Program-made: the position numbers and the translations under genes
The notes under the pieces: model-generated
Told to the model about the DNA's origin: nothing
What the model saw: only the letters and a program-made list of their open reading frames with translations
The model's database searches: none
NCBI GenBank assembly: GCA_023053575.1
Contig: JAKZAP010000017.1
Location: forward strand, 1,681,501 to 1,745,500
From: Branchinecta lynchi
Taxonomy: Eukaryota; Arthropoda; Branchiopoda; Anostraca; Branchinectidae
Length of the DNA: 64,000 nucleotides
Reading direction: 5' to 3'
Part shown: piece after piece, positions 10,428-21,889 of the stretch
How the letters are laid out: each line of letters begins with the position of its first letter
Position numbering within the stretch: position 1 is the stretch's first letter

Positions 10428-11433
10428 AACAAGACCAAACGTGTCGATGGGATCCCAAAAATCTAATTTATAATGTAGACGAATAAATAATTTAATTGTA
10501 ACATCTAATCAACTACAAATACAACTTTTACTTTTAACAAATTTTCCGGTTTTGGCCGGATTCTGGACGAACTACTTTTCCGGGTAGAAAATGATTTTCA
10601 CACAAGTTTTCAACAAGTCTTCTTACTCCTCAATCGAACATCTAATCAACCTCAAATAAAACTTTTACTTTTAACAAACTTTCCAGTTTGAGCCGGATTC
10701 CGGACAAGCTAATTGTCCGACAACAAAATAAAGCTCAAAAATGAATTCACCGTATCTCCTTACCCCTATATCCAACATCTAATCAACTTTAAACAAAAAT
10801 TTTCCGGTTTCAGCCGGATTCCTGACGAACTATATGTCCGGCTAAAAAATGAGTGTCATACCCGAATTCAAAATCTGTTTCTTGTCGTTAAATCGGAAAT
10901 CTAATCAACTACAAATACAACTTTTAACAAATTTTCCGATTTGGCCGGATTCCGGACAAACTAATAATCCGGGTAGAAAATGATTTTCACACAAGTTTTC
11001 AGCAAGCCTTCTTAACGCTAAGTTAAACATCTAACCAACATCAACTAAAATTTCAACATCAACTAAAATTTATTTTTAAAAAACTTTCCGGTTTTGCCGG
11101 ATTCCGGACGACCTATTTGTCCGATGAGAAAATGGTTTTCATCATCGTGTTCAGCATGCCTTCTTACCCCATAATCGACTCTCACATTAGCTGTTTCAAA
11201 ATATTTTGTTTGCCCATTAATTTGAACCCCCTCCCCCACCCCTAAATGTAGGGCTACAAAGCCCAACTACGAACTTGACTGGTCTGATGACCTAACGAAT
11301 CCTCACACCAAGTTTCATCAAAATATCTCATTCCCTTCGAGAGTTATCGCGCTTACAGACGGCCGGACGGACAGACGGACAATTTTTGCTATGTCATAGG
11401 TATCCCTCCAGTTACGTTTTGGGATCCCAAAAA
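10428..11433 (+). mobile_element. Family A element, copy 3
   Basis: Starts CAACAAGACCAAACG, has GATGGGATCCCAAAAA at about 10447-10462, several core units (TTCCGG..GCCGGATTC.GGACGAACTA, ATCTAATCAAC), then the 3' box CCAAGTTTCATCAAAATATC, CAGACGG/GGACGG repeats and TTACGTTTTGGGATCCCAAAA at the right end. Full-length by both termini. No supported protein. Confidence 0.8.
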
Positions 11434-12017
11434 GTAACAGTTAATAATCACGGCACAAAAACAATTATTGGTATTGTTAAACCGCTGATGTATTTCTGTA
11501 ATTCTTTATGCCATGGCCCTCAGGCCTTTTCCGTAATATTCAAGCATTAATTCGTCCATAACAAGTAGTAGGTAATTAAAGCAAACAAACCGTATGTAGT
11601 GAACTTTCAAATTGACATCATCATTAGTATCTTTTGTGGCTCTTAATATAGGTAGCAACCTTCACGCAATAAAACAACTATCACGAGACATAGGTCGAGG
11701 CTTACGTATCGACTCAACAGCCTACTTTGCACAGACATTACTTACTAACCGTGACGTAGGATAACATACGGCAGATCATTTAGAGAAAAATAAGGATATA
11801 CGCGCAGGTGTTTTTATCATGCAATATGCACACAATAACATTTTAATCCTAGATCTTTTGGACTATAAGCTTTTTAAGGTAAGGTAGTTAAGCATTTAAT
11901 ACGAAAATGTATAGGCCTTGATGGCATCCACACTACGGATGCTTGCTTTACAACCGAGTTAAATAGAGTAAGAATGATAAACGATATACAATATACGACT
12001 AAACATCTTTGGACAGA
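11434..12017. other. No recognised feature
   Basis: About 580 bp of A+T-rich sequence without shared repeats, exon borders or RNA signatures. If the exon at 12724-12982 is real, this is intron or downstream DNA. Confidence 0.5.
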
Positions 12018-12332
12018 CTACAAAGTTAAAAATAGCACAACGAAGCAAAATAGCAAAAAGAAGCAAAACGAAAACAGAATGAAACGAAAAAAGAATGTCC
12101 ACGGAGGGTCGTAAGCGTGAATCAAGTTAATGGTCTTCTTACACAGGTCATCACTCGAAGTCTGAATCCGAGAGGGCACGTCTATTAGTCCAAATCGAGC
12201 AATGACTTTTCTGTTTCGGTGCCATCTAGGGAGCCGCAGGAGGAATTTACAATATTTGAAATAAGCCACTCGCGGAGTCTGGCGATCTTTTTTACGAAAC
12301 AGATGAGCCATGCCGACTAACAACAGAGGCAC
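12018..12332 (-). mobile_element. Retrotransposon C-terminal fragment (LPRWHRN type)
   Basis: The minus-strand frame contains TPRVAYFKYCKFLLRLPRWH, then RNRKVIARFGLIDVPSRIQ. The same pattern (Y..YCKFLL.LP, two basic or asparagine residues, then a glycine- or isoleucine-aspartate step) recurs at 39965-40155 and 61400-61545, and partially at 42320-42400 and 52240-52425. Recurrence next to retrotransposon-like 3' UTRs suggests the C-terminus of a non-LTR reverse transcriptase protein. The last residues are a low-complexity run of F and L. The family name is uncertain. Confidence 0.5.
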
Positions 12333-12723
12333 AGGGGTGCAATAAGCGTTGTAAAGCGTACAAAGACCATTGCGGTTATAATGGCTTTTGTTTGGGGATA
12401 TTTTCCCGGCAAACTAATTTAGCGGCAAACTAATAAAATTACCTACTTTGCCTAGCAGATCGAAATGAAACTGAGGATCCTTCCGCGACACAATGGTCAG
12501 GACGGAAGGCTTATGTTCTATTATGCTAACTGTGGTTTTATGTGAATTTAATTTCTTGTTTTTTTGTTGTTTTTTTAAGTCATCTATAAAGAGACAAAAC
12601 AGCGTTTCTGCGAGTTTCAACTTGCGAGCCGAGCGTGTGCCACGCAGTTCTGTTTCCGCGGCAAACATATACGGGACACAAATATGCAGCGGAAAAACGT
12701 ACAAGTAATAGCCTTTTGCCTAC

Positions 12724-12982
12724 CTGGTTCAATCATCTCCAGGGAATCCGGAAACACCTCATCCTCATCACTATCATCATCCCGTTCTTTTTCTTCCGCC
12801 GTCATTATAATAAATCCGGAAATGAACGGTTTTGGTCGGAAAGAATCACAAACACCCTTGTCACTCAAACCTAACGATCGCTTTAAGTCACTGGGTATTT
12901 CATTTTTTCCGTTCAACATCGGCAAACTCAGCTTCCGGCGACCACGAAGGTTCTGACGTAGACGATTAAGGCTTTTCTCCAT
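12724..12982 (-). CDS. First coding exon of an unrecognised minus-strand gene
   Basis: The ATG at 12982-12980 lies in CCAGCCATGG, a strong Kozak context (G at -3 and +4). The frame runs 86 codons plus one base to a consensus donor, CAG|GTAGGC (GT at 12723-12722), so it leaves in phase 1. The product starts basic (MEKSLNRLRQNLRGRRKLSL), has a middle section with KPFISGFIIM, and ends in an acidic run, EERDDDSDEDE-like, near residues 64-75. No signal peptide or clear membrane segment is visible. TTCCAG directly before the start could also be a splice acceptor, which would put the 5' UTR in an upstream exon. I do not recognise the protein and found no convincing next exon downstream on the minus strand. 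Support is the start context, donor and unbiased residue composition, not homology. Confidence 0.6.
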
Positions 12983-13084
12983 TGGCTGGAAGCACAATAT
13001 ATATAATAACTGAAGTGATTGTTGCAGAGGTAGGAAAATCAACAGGACAAGAGAGGCTCGCGGCAGCTTGTCTGTGGTCCAGCG

Positions 13085-13510
13085 GAGTTAAGTTCAGTTT
13101 ATTTTACGACCCAAATACATTTAACTATGTTGCCAGTACCCGCCCCAAGAAAGGTACAAAAAAGCACTTGCAGTTGGGCGGGTACATAAAACTCATTTCC
13201 TAGCAAATAATTAACTAGAAACAAAACATAGCAGAAAAGATGACTAAAATAAGAAATAATAACCAATCTCTCATCAACTCATTTAATAATAATAATGAGA
13301 AAAAAGAAAAATAATAAGAAAAATACGAAAAAAAACTATGAACCTTGGCCTAACAAATACTTTTTCAATTTATTTTTAAATAACCCAAGGTCCTCAGCCG
13401 CCCGAATGCTCTCCACAACAGAGTTCCACATAGTAGGCCCTGAAAATCTAGTAGGGAAGCCGGCCCTGGTTCCACTTCTATGCGGGACAACGAAGTCACT
13501 AGCATGACCA
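13085..13510 (-). mobile_element. Non-LTR retrotransposon 3' end
   Basis: The minus-strand frame reads VPHRSGTRAGFPTRFSGPTM, then WNSVVESIRAAEDLGLFKNK and LKKYLL, ending at the stop at 13338-13336. This R-T/F..GP..WNS....FK.KLKKYLL ending is typical of non-LTR reverse-transcriptase proteins (CR1/Jockey-like). The 3' UTR has an ATT microsatellite near 13287-13297 and ends near 13085 with GGGTCGTAAAATAAACTG. The 5' part is missing. Confidence 0.7.
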
Positions 13511-13542
13511 AATAATATGTTATACTATCTTAACTGGAGTAA

Positions 13543-13690
13543 GGCCGTATCCAGGGGGGGGGGGTACGGCCCCCCCCCCCCCCGTATCCCGACATACAAA
13601 GAATGATTATTCTTTGTATGTCGAAACATACAAGAATAATCATTTATATAGGCTTTTCCGTCTGATCTATGTGTTTTTGTACTTTTTTGC
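13543..13690 (+). mobile_element. Family F element, copy 2 (3' end uncertain)
   Basis: Opens GGCCGTATCCAGGGG with G and C runs, then a perfect hairpin, then GGCTTTTCCGTCTGATCTATG as in copy 1. No matching CTGGATACGG terminus is seen, so it is truncated or diverged at the right. Confidence 0.6.
13590..13623. repeat. Perfect 15-bp hairpin
   Basis: CGACATACAAAGAAT, loop GATT, ATTCTTTGTATGTCG. A further related ACATACAAGAATAATCATT follows. Copy 1 of family F lacks this stem, so it is a local inverted duplication. Confidence 0.8.
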
Positions 13691-13904
13691 TTCATGCGGT
13701 CCAGCATTACAGTCAGATTCGATCTGTCGCTTTCAGAAGGGTACCATTCTACAGACAGGGCAAACTCACAGATATTCATCCGGCATACGTTAGAACGAAT
13801 AAACACTAACAGGCCATCAAAGCAAATCTTTTTAGATTTCTTTTCATTCTCTGTCGTTTTAACTTTGATCCGCGTAGCTTCTTTTTGCTTCTCCCTAACA
13901 AACC
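13690..13904 (-). CDS. Candidate internal exon, unrecognised product
   Basis: On the minus strand a pyrimidine-rich stretch, CCACTCGTATTTTCAG, gives a good acceptor (AG at 13906-13905). The following frame enters in phase 1 and stays open for about 70 codons with exon-like content: FVREKQKEATRIKVK near the start, then ICFDGLLVFIRSNVCRM, then ICEFALSVEWYPSESDRSNL. No convincing donor precedes the family F element, which may have destroyed it. The plus strand is also open here, so this could be chance. It lies upstream of the ATG exon at 12724-12982, so it cannot be a later exon of that gene. Confidence 0.3.
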
Positions 13905-14102
13905 CTGAAAATACGAGTGGAATGCCCCGGAATCCTCTACCAGACACTAACCAAAAGCCAGTCCCGACACCAAATGTGACTAACATCACTCACACCAGCG
14001 ACAACCACAGGCGGACCATCCACCTTTGTCGCTGGACAATTCGATTTAAGGTAATGTAGTGAACAAATGAGTGTCCACTCTCCACCTCCACTAAGCAATG
14101 CT

Positions 14103-15154
14103 AACAAGACCAAAGGTTTCGATGGGATCCCAACAAATTTAATATTTGCTCCCGACAATTCGGTCTTGTAGATATTCGGTCTTCAACAGACTTCGTAAGC
14201 AGTTATACTTTTAACAGGTCAATGCAAGTTCGTATTTGACAGTGCAATCCGGATACGCCAGCTGAATTTCAACAAGTTCAGATAAACTCAGATATTCGTT
14301 TTCCGCTGTCAAATATTCAAATATGGATTCAGCATATGGTTTACCCTATAGCCTACGTCGTATCTCCTTCCTTACTTCTGCCCAACTTCCGGTTTCGGCC
14401 GGATTCCGGTCAAACTGCTTGTCTGGCAAAAAGCTAAAGCTCAAAAACGAATTCAGCATGTCTCCTTGCCCCTACATCTTACCTCTAATCAATTTCAGAT
14501 TAAACTTTTACTTTTAACAAATTTTCCGGTTTCAGCCGGATTCCGAGCGATCCATACATCCGGTGAGAAAATGATTGTCACATGCGAGTGCCTTCTTATC
14601 CACAAATCGAACATCTTATCAAATTTAAATAAAACTTTTAATTTTGACAAATTCTCCGGTTTTGGCCGGATTCCGGCCGAACTAATTGTCCGGCGAGAAA
14701 ATATATTTCATATCCGGACTCAGCACGTCTCCTTGTCGCTGGATGGAACCTCTAATGTCTTCTTATCCGCAAATCGAACATGTTATCAAATTTAAATAAA
14801 ACTTTTACTTTTAACAAATTTTCCGGTTTTCATCGGATTCCGGGTGAACTATTTGTCCGGCGAGAAAATAAATTTCATATTCGAATTCACCATGTCTCCT
14901 AACCTCTAAATCAACTATCTCAATAGCTTTCAAAAAATATTTTATTTCCCCTTAATTTGAACCCCCCCGCCCCCACCCTCAAATATAGGGCTACAGAGCC
15001 CATCTTCGAGCTTGACCTGTACTTTGACCCAAAGGATCCTCCCACCAAGTTTCATCAAAATATCGCAATCAATTCGAGAGTTATCGTGCGGACAGACGGA
15101 CAACTTTTGCGATGTCATGGGTATCCCTCCACTTACGTTTTGGGATCCCAAAAA
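14103..15154 (+). mobile_element. Family A element, copy 4
   Basis: Left end AACAAGACCAAAGG and GATGGGATCCCAA; core units with GCCGGATTCCG, TTGTCCGGCGAGAAAAT and CATGTCTCCTT; right end with CCAAGTTTCATCAAAATATC, CGGACAGACGGAC and ACGTTTTGGGATCCCAAAAA. Complete by both termini. Confidence 0.8.
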
Positions 15155-15838
15155 CTACATCAAAGCATTCAATTCCGTACTTAATATCACATACATTAAA
15201 TTTTTAATTTCCTACTTAAAACCATTAAAATAAAACTTAATTTCATCAATTCATTGTCATTATTCGAGGTTTCCTCTCTTGTATAACCATTTGTAATTAT
15301 ATGGTAATATCGATTCAATCCTTCCATGATACTAAGCGTTTTTGAGAATTTCCTACTTCGTAAATTATCCAAATGTGAGTGTTTCGTTGATATCAATTAC
15401 GATTACTAGAGCTTGAAGCACTGGTCTTAGAGAAGTCGATAAGATAAACTAGATAAGATAAGATAAGAAATATGAAGATAAACTACATAAACTTAGATAA
15501 ACTTATTAAAAATTATGATAAACCAAGTGACGTATTTATGCATGTATTAATTTATTTATTTTCATTTCGCAGCAAATAAAACTGTGTGATGACTCCAAAC
15601 ATTACTTTTGAAAAAGTATCCGAATAGATATTGAAATTTTGTTTGCTTGCAAAATTTCCCTAGAAATGAGGGATTTTCTTTATTGGGGGGCTGGATGGTC
15701 CAGAACCCACCACTACCTCCCTATTTCTGGGCAACAAGGGTTTCGTGTTGTCAATGAAAACAGACCGCAGCTACTGGTTTCGGAAACGGATTGTGAATCC
15801 TACGTCGTCCGATATCCTCGTATACATTAGTTACATTG
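15155..15838. other. No gene seen; contains an AGATA microsatellite
   Basis: A run of AGATAAGATAA-type repeats occupies about 15436-15500. The rest is A+T-rich and shows no repeat shared elsewhere and no exon signature. Confidence 0.5.
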
Positions 15839-16110
15839 TTCGCCGTTAGCTTAGCCGGTTGCTTAAGGCGTACGCCGTCGAAGTTCACCGTTTGCTTAAT
15901 GCTGTTTTTACGGCTCAGGCGATCCTTGCCCGGTCGCCGTTTCATCAACATTTCTGGCAAACTTCGAACTTGCTAACTCACGAGGTTCGACGGTCGGAGT
16001 TGAACGACAAAGAAACTGTGACCGGCGACCAAAACCGGTATTTAGGAAGAGACCCTTCAGTTTGAAGGTAACTTCGAATCTAGATCAAAACGCAAATATT
16101 TTCGAGTAGA
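15839..16110 (+). repeat. Family D dispersed repeat, copy 1
   Basis: It matches 22584-22858 over about 270 bp, sharing TTCGCCGTT.GCTTAGCCGGT, GTTCACCGTTTGCTTAAT, GAACTTGCTA and GAAACTGTGACCGGCGACCA. Both copies are plus-oriented. The open frames differ between copies by several shifts, so I treat it as a non-coding repeat. No terminal repeats are visible. Confidence 0.65.
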
Positions 16111-16299
16111 ATCGCGAGGGGCAAAGGTCTTAAAGAAATAAAAATGCAACAAAATATTCGTACCGACCAAACGAAGCTTCAAACCAAGTTTGGAGAGGCC
16201 TCTACCACAAGCCCCTGATTTAGGTAGCACATGCTAAACCTGCATGCAAAATGCGGTAGGTTGCCTAAACCTGGCATAGGTTAACTTCCGCGAGCGAGG

Positions 16300-16490
16300 T
16301 TAATATATAGTTGTGCAATAAATTCTATTCTATTCTATATCGGAAAATAACACTGAGACCGCCAAGAGTATAAAAATTTATGTGTTACATGTTGTGTCTT
16401 CTTGTCTTTTTTTTCTTTCTTTTCTTGTCTTTTCTTTCATACTCCATTTGTGACTTGTGTCTTAAAAATGGGAAATAAATTTCATTCATT
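16300..16490 (+). mobile_element. Two retrotransposon-like 3' tails
   Basis: GTGCAATAAATTCTATTCTAT near 16312-16337 carries an (ATTCT)n tail, and AAAATGGGAAATAAATTTCA near 16462-16490 carries a TTCA tail. Both resemble non-LTR 3' ends that finish with a short simple repeat. No coding part remains next to them. Confidence 0.35.
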
Positions 16491-17632
16491 GAAAATAACC
16501 TATCCGAGCGGAAGGAGAGGTTATGGAAATCATTATCGACCAAAATGGCCGTCAAGGTTTTTATTCCGATGAGAACCGAGATGGATGGAACTATTATAAT
16601 TTTTTCGGACAGAATATTTTTATAGGTACCCTACGCCTTAGTTTGTTGTACGTTTTTGTTACAGGGTTAGGGAATTTTATTTTAGTGAGTAGCAACCCAA
16701 GCCTACTGTAGACCTACTAATATTATCTATGTCCTGTTTCTATCAATACAGTCTAGTACATCTTTGGCGATGGAGATGCCATCTAGTCGTGAATAAGAAT
16801 CAGTCGAAATCAGCTAACCGCTAGATGGCAACTATCGAAACCGATGTTGGCACCGGTAGCAAACTTCTGCGATTTGTCACAGATGTTCGCTTCTTCAGCA
16901 AAGCGAGTCAAAATCCTGAGACAGGTTCCTTACCAGTAAATACGAAAATATAGCACAAAGTTAAGGCATATAACTTGAAGTTGATAAAGCGAGATTTCTC
17001 GTTAACAGTTTGTAAAAAGTACCCAGAACATCACTGTTTTTTGCTCCCGTAAGTCACAGGTCCCGTCACTTCTCACCTGCAACACTTAACAATAACAAAA
17101 CCACGTGTTCACTCTTGAGAAACCAAGAAAAACAGAGAGAAAAAACAGTGATCGATGCTGAATAACTAGCTTTTGGAAAGCAAGGGGCTAGTAGCATGTT
17201 GTTTCAGTTGACAAACTGTATTTTCCTTGGAAATCTGATTGTGACAAGGTATGACACAGGGTATATGCTGGTTGTCTAAGATTGTAATATGTTCTATCTT
17301 TTTTTATTTTTTTTCCTATAATATTTAAGTGTTTCTTTTGTTTTCTTGTACTGAAAGTTATGTTTTGTATTTGTTGTTTAGAGGTCAGCTTCTACTTTTC
17401 AGTATCTGAAGAAAAGTTCTCGATGAACATCTGCGGAGGCAGATACTGCTTCGTATCAGCCTCTCCAAAGTAATTGTCATAATATAAATTTCCTGTGGGG
17501 AAAGGGAAGATATACGTTTCATACCTGTTCGAGAAAATTTATATTCCATTGTAACACAATTTTGACGGACAATTTCGGAACTTCACTCAAATCATCAATG
17601 TTTTACTGTTTTAGGCTCATCACTTTACAGAA
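16491..17632. other. No gene seen
   Basis: About 1.1 kb, apparently unique. It holds a small inverted pair, TGCCATCTAG (16778) and CTAGATGGCA (16821). The stretch CTTCACTCAAATCATCAATG near 17581 also occurs near 39820, inside the M element. No supported exon. Confidence 0.45.
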
Positions 17633-18331
17633 GGTTCCTAGACGATAGAGTGACACCTTCATTTATACTAAAGAAATAGCTCAGAAGATGCAATAAACAA
17701 CTAGGACTAATCCTGTCCAAAACTAGCATTGACTACAACAAATTTAGACTGATTGCAGACGGGAGTTTGAGAAGGCGGAAATACGTGATGCGATTAGAGG
17801 AGTTGTTAGTTGAAAACCACGTGATTCTTGCCTTTAATACATGGCTCAAAACCGCAGCCTTATTTACGCTTACTAATTGCTTCACCAAAGTCCTGTTTTA
17901 CAAAGAAACAATCGCCTTGCAACAGAAAGATAAACAATGTTTTTCTGTTTCAAAATCCACAGTAAAGATTTTCCTTTTCTTCAAGTTTCCTAGACGACAG
18001 AGTGACACCTTTATTTATACTCAAGAAATAGCTCAGAAGATGCAATGCAAATCCTGTCCAACACTAGCATTGAATACAACAAATTTTCACTGATTGCAGA
18101 CTCGGGAGCTTGAGACGGCGGAAATACGTGATGCGATTAGAGGAGTCGTTAGTTGAAAACGATGTGATTCCTGCCTTGACTACAGGGCTCAAAACCGCAG
18201 CTTTATTTACGCTTACTAATTGCTTCAACAAAGTCCTGTTTTACAAAGAAACAATCGCCTTCCAATAGAAAGACAAACAATATTTTTTCTTTTTCAAAAA
18301 ATTCCACAGTAAAGATCTTCCTTTTCTTCAC
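17633..18331 (+). repeat. Two-copy tandem duplication, period 352 bp
   Basis: Unit 1 starts GGTTCCTAGACGATAGAGTG at 17633; unit 2 starts GTTTCCTAGACGACAGAGTG at 17985 and runs to about 18331. Both contain GAAATACGTGATGCGATTAG and AAAGTCCTGTTTTACAAAG. Substitutions and small indels separate the units. An open frame of 108 codons crosses the junction (17767-18093) but is not kept open in unit 2, so I do not call it a gene. Confidence 0.8.
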
Positions 18332-18591
18332 ATAAAATAGATTGAGCATTTGCTCTTGAGCTCCTAGTCGCTGTAGGCTAGTTACTTTTTAAGTTTTTGT
18401 AATCACTGTATCTCTGCTCTTGATGAAAAAAGGGTAATTTTTGTTACACTTTTATTTAATGCACCTGTTAATACCAACTGTTAAATAGGATGGTACCTTC
18501 CGGCACCTCCCGACACCGTCACCCGGTGTTCACGGGTTTGCGGTGATTGCTTCCTCTCGTTCTGTATAGAAATATTACAACATACATAACA

Positions 18592-20554
18592 ACAAGAGCT
18601 GTAAGCTCATATGGCACTTGCATGGATTAAGATGTTTTGATTGATCAAAAGTAAGTTTCGAATTTGCGGTTGAGATGCGCACTCTAAGGGAGCAAGTTTC
18701 GAATTTGCGGTTGAGATGCGCACCCTAAGGGAGCTAGAACTTCATTTGTAAGCAAAACCCTTAAGGCGAAAATGATAATGGACTGATGGGCATCATGAAA
18801 ATACATATATTGCTTAAAAAAACAAATTCCCTTGCGGTCAAGATTGGTACTTTAAGGAATAATCGGATTCGGGAAGCAGCAATTTCTAAGCAAATGTTGT
18901 TAAATCTCTAATATTTCAGCGAAGTTTCATCGTCCTAGCACATCTGAAGTACCTCAGATCGCGATCACCGGAATATCAGACCCCCCCCCCCCCCCCTTTA
19001 ACTCCAACCACAATACCCGGAGCCAATCCGGTTCTGTAAATGATTAATCCAGAGCATCTTTTGTTATTCCCATGAAGTTCAATCCCGATCACACCAGGCT
19101 AAGCGGGTCAAGTATCCCCCCCCCCCCCCAATAATTGTCAGATTCGGTCCGGAAATGAAAAAGATCCCCAGAGAGAAATGTCCTCTGTTCAGTAATCGAA
19201 TTTCACTCGAATCTGATCACCCGTTCCAAAGTTACGCATGACTCAATATTCCGGATTCCCCTCCCTAACCCCCCCCCCCCCCCAAGACTGTCATATCGAG
19301 GATTTTTTTTTATTCCAAGTCAGTTTGACCGGGTCCCTGATATGCCTGCCAAGTTTCGTCGTGGAAATCCCCGTAAACGGAATTCTGGGAAACCCCCCTC
19401 CCTCCCCCCTCAAGTGTCCGGAGCCAGTCAAATTGTGTCAAAGATTTACATGGAGCAGATGTTTGTTCTTCCCAGCAAGTTTCATTCCGATCCCTCCATT
19501 CTAACCGTTTCTCGAGATTTCCCCCCCCCCAACTCCCCCATGGTGCCCGTAGCCAATACGATTCAGTAAATGATTTACCTAGAGCATCTGTTTGTTATTC
19601 CCACAAAGTCCCATCCCGGTCTCCCAGTCTAAGTGGCTCACGTATCCCCCCCCCCCCCCAATAGTTGTCGGATCCGGTCCGGATATGAATAAGATCACCA
19701 GAGAAATGTCCGCTGTTCAATTCTTAAATTTCACTCGAATCCGATCACCCATTCCAAAGTTACGCAAGACTGAATATTCCGGATTCCCCTCCCTTCATTA
19801 TCAGATCGAACAGAAATTTATTTTGAAGTCAGTTTGATCGGGTCCCTGATATGCCTGCCAAGTTTCATCATGAAAATCCCCAAAACCGCCATCACCGGAA
19901 TTCCAGGACCCCCCTCCCCCCTGTCCGATCCAGTACAGTTGTCTAAACGATTTATCTCGAGCAGATGCTTGTTCTTCCCAGCAAGTTTCACTCCGATCCC
20001 TCCATTCTAACCGTTTCTCGAAAGTCCCGGTCCCCCCCCCAACTCCCCCTTGGCTATCGAATCCGATGAAGACTTTAAATGGGACATCTCAGACATGTAA
20101 TGTATTCAGTTATTAGGTTTCATTATAATCCGATCACCCGTTCGAAAGTTACACACTACTCAATTTCACGGATTCCCGTGCCATCCACTCCCCCTCAAAA
20201 TGGTCGGTTCGGAAAACTGATTATTTCCAGGTTAGTTTGGTCGGGTCCCTGATATGCCTGCCAAGTTTCATGGTCCTAGCACATCTGGAAGTACCCTAAC
20301 TAAAAAAAAGTGTGACAAAATGCCCTCAATTTTCCAGTTTCCAGCGCCCTCCACTCCCCAGCATATGGTCGGATCGGACAACTGATTATTTCCAGGTTAG
20401 TTTGGTCGGGCCCCTGAGACGCCTGCCAAGTTTCATTGTCCTAGCACATCTGGAAGTACCCTAACTCGAAAAAGTGTGACAAAAACTCGGACAGACCGAC
20501 AGACGGAATAGTGATTGGTATATGGCACTTGAGCCAGAGGCTGTAAGTGCCATA
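18592..20554 (+). mobile_element. Family C element, copy 2
   Basis: Left end AACAAGAGCTGTAAGCTC, then ATATGGCACTTG; core of about 425-bp composite units, each with CCAAGTTTCATCGTCCTAGC, CAAGTTTCA.TCCGATCCCTC and GATCACCCGTTC boxes and C runs of 8-14; right end with CGGACAGACCGACAGACGGA and the hairpin at 20521-20554 (TATGGCACTT / AAGTGCCATA). Both termini are present. Open frames are proline-rich artefacts of the C runs. Confidence 0.8.
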
Positions 20555-20863
20555 AAAACAGATTTTTCTCAACTACTGTCGAGAAAATGAAAAAGAAAGA
20601 AAAAACTTTACTTTCGGCTATAAGATTTTCGACTTTGTGACTGAGATATCGGCGAAACCATTCTGAACCTGTAAGAAATTGTAAACGCTTTGACTCTTCA
20701 TAGTCTGTTTAATCACGGTAATGACAAAAGTGTAATAAGACATGACACATTGAACGTTTCCAACTTCTATACTACAATAAGACTCGCATCCTATTGGTCG
20801 TCTTTTCCACCTTCGAGTCAAGCGTAGATTCCTAACTGGTCCGTACTGACACTGATCAATACA
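20555..20863. other. No recognised feature
   Basis: About 310 bp between a C and an A element. No shared repeat, RNA or exon signature. Confidence 0.5.
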
Positions 20864-21885
20864 AACAAGACCAAAGGTGTCGATGGAATCCCAAAAATCT
20901 AATATTTGATTCAGACAATCGGGTCTTGTCTTCGCCAGATCCAGTCTTGGACAGGCTAATCATCAGAGAAAACCAAGTTCAAGTATATAACTCTATAAGC
21001 CATATCTATTTTGACGATACTCACCGAGACTTCCTGCCGATTTCCGACCGAACTACTAATCCAGCAAAAAAAAAATTCAGAAACAAAACCTGCGTATCTC
21101 CTTATAAAGAACATCTAATCAACTTTGAATAAAAGTTTCACTTAAAAAAAATCCGGTTACAACCGGATTCCGGAATAATTATATGTCCGGGTAAAAACAA
21201 TTGTCATATACCGATTCAGCCTCTCTTTTTACCCCTTAATCTGTCATCTAATCGAACTTTTGCTTTTAACAAATTTTCCGGTTTTGGTGGATTCCGGGCG
21301 AACTAGTTGTCCCGCGAGAAAATTATTTTAACCATCGTGTTCGGCATGTCTTTTTACCCATAAATCAAACATTTAATCAACTTCAAATTAAACTTTTACT
21401 TTTAACCAACTTTCCGGTTTTCCCCGGATTTCGGACTAACTACATGTTCGGCGAGAAAATTGTTTTCACCATCGTGTTCACCATGTCTTCTTACCCCTAA
21501 ATCGACCATTTAATCAACTTCAAATAAAACTTTTACTTTTAACCAATTTTCTGTTTTTTGCTGGATTCCGGACGAACTATTTGTCCGGCGTGAAAATGGT
21601 TTTCACTATCGTGCTCAGCATGTATTCTTACCTCATAATCGACCATCACATTAGCTGTTTAAAAATATTTTGTTTGTCCCTTAATTTGAAACCCCTCCCC
21701 CACCCCTAAATATGGAGCTACATAGCCCATCTACGAACTTGACCTTACCCTTGACCCAATGAATCCTCACACCAAGTTTCATCAAAATATCTCACTGCCT
21801 TCGAGAGTTATCGTGCTTACAGACGGACAGACGGACATTTTTGCGGAGGAGGTATCCCTCCACTTACGTTTTGGGATCCCAAAAA
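20864..21885 (+). mobile_element. Family A element, copy 5
   Basis: Left end AACAAGACCAAAGGTGTCG, GGAATCCCAAAAA (palindrome mutated by one base) and the matching GGGTCTTGTCTTCGCCAGA; four or so core units; right end with AAGTTTCATCAAAATATCTC, GGACAGACGGAC and ACGTTTTGGGATCCCAAAAA. Confidence 0.8.
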
Positions 21886-21889
21886 CCAT

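Noticed and set aside
12493..12956. Plus-strand frames over the 12.7-kb exon
   Set aside because: The minus strand has the Kozak ATG and consensus donor; the plus frames have neither.
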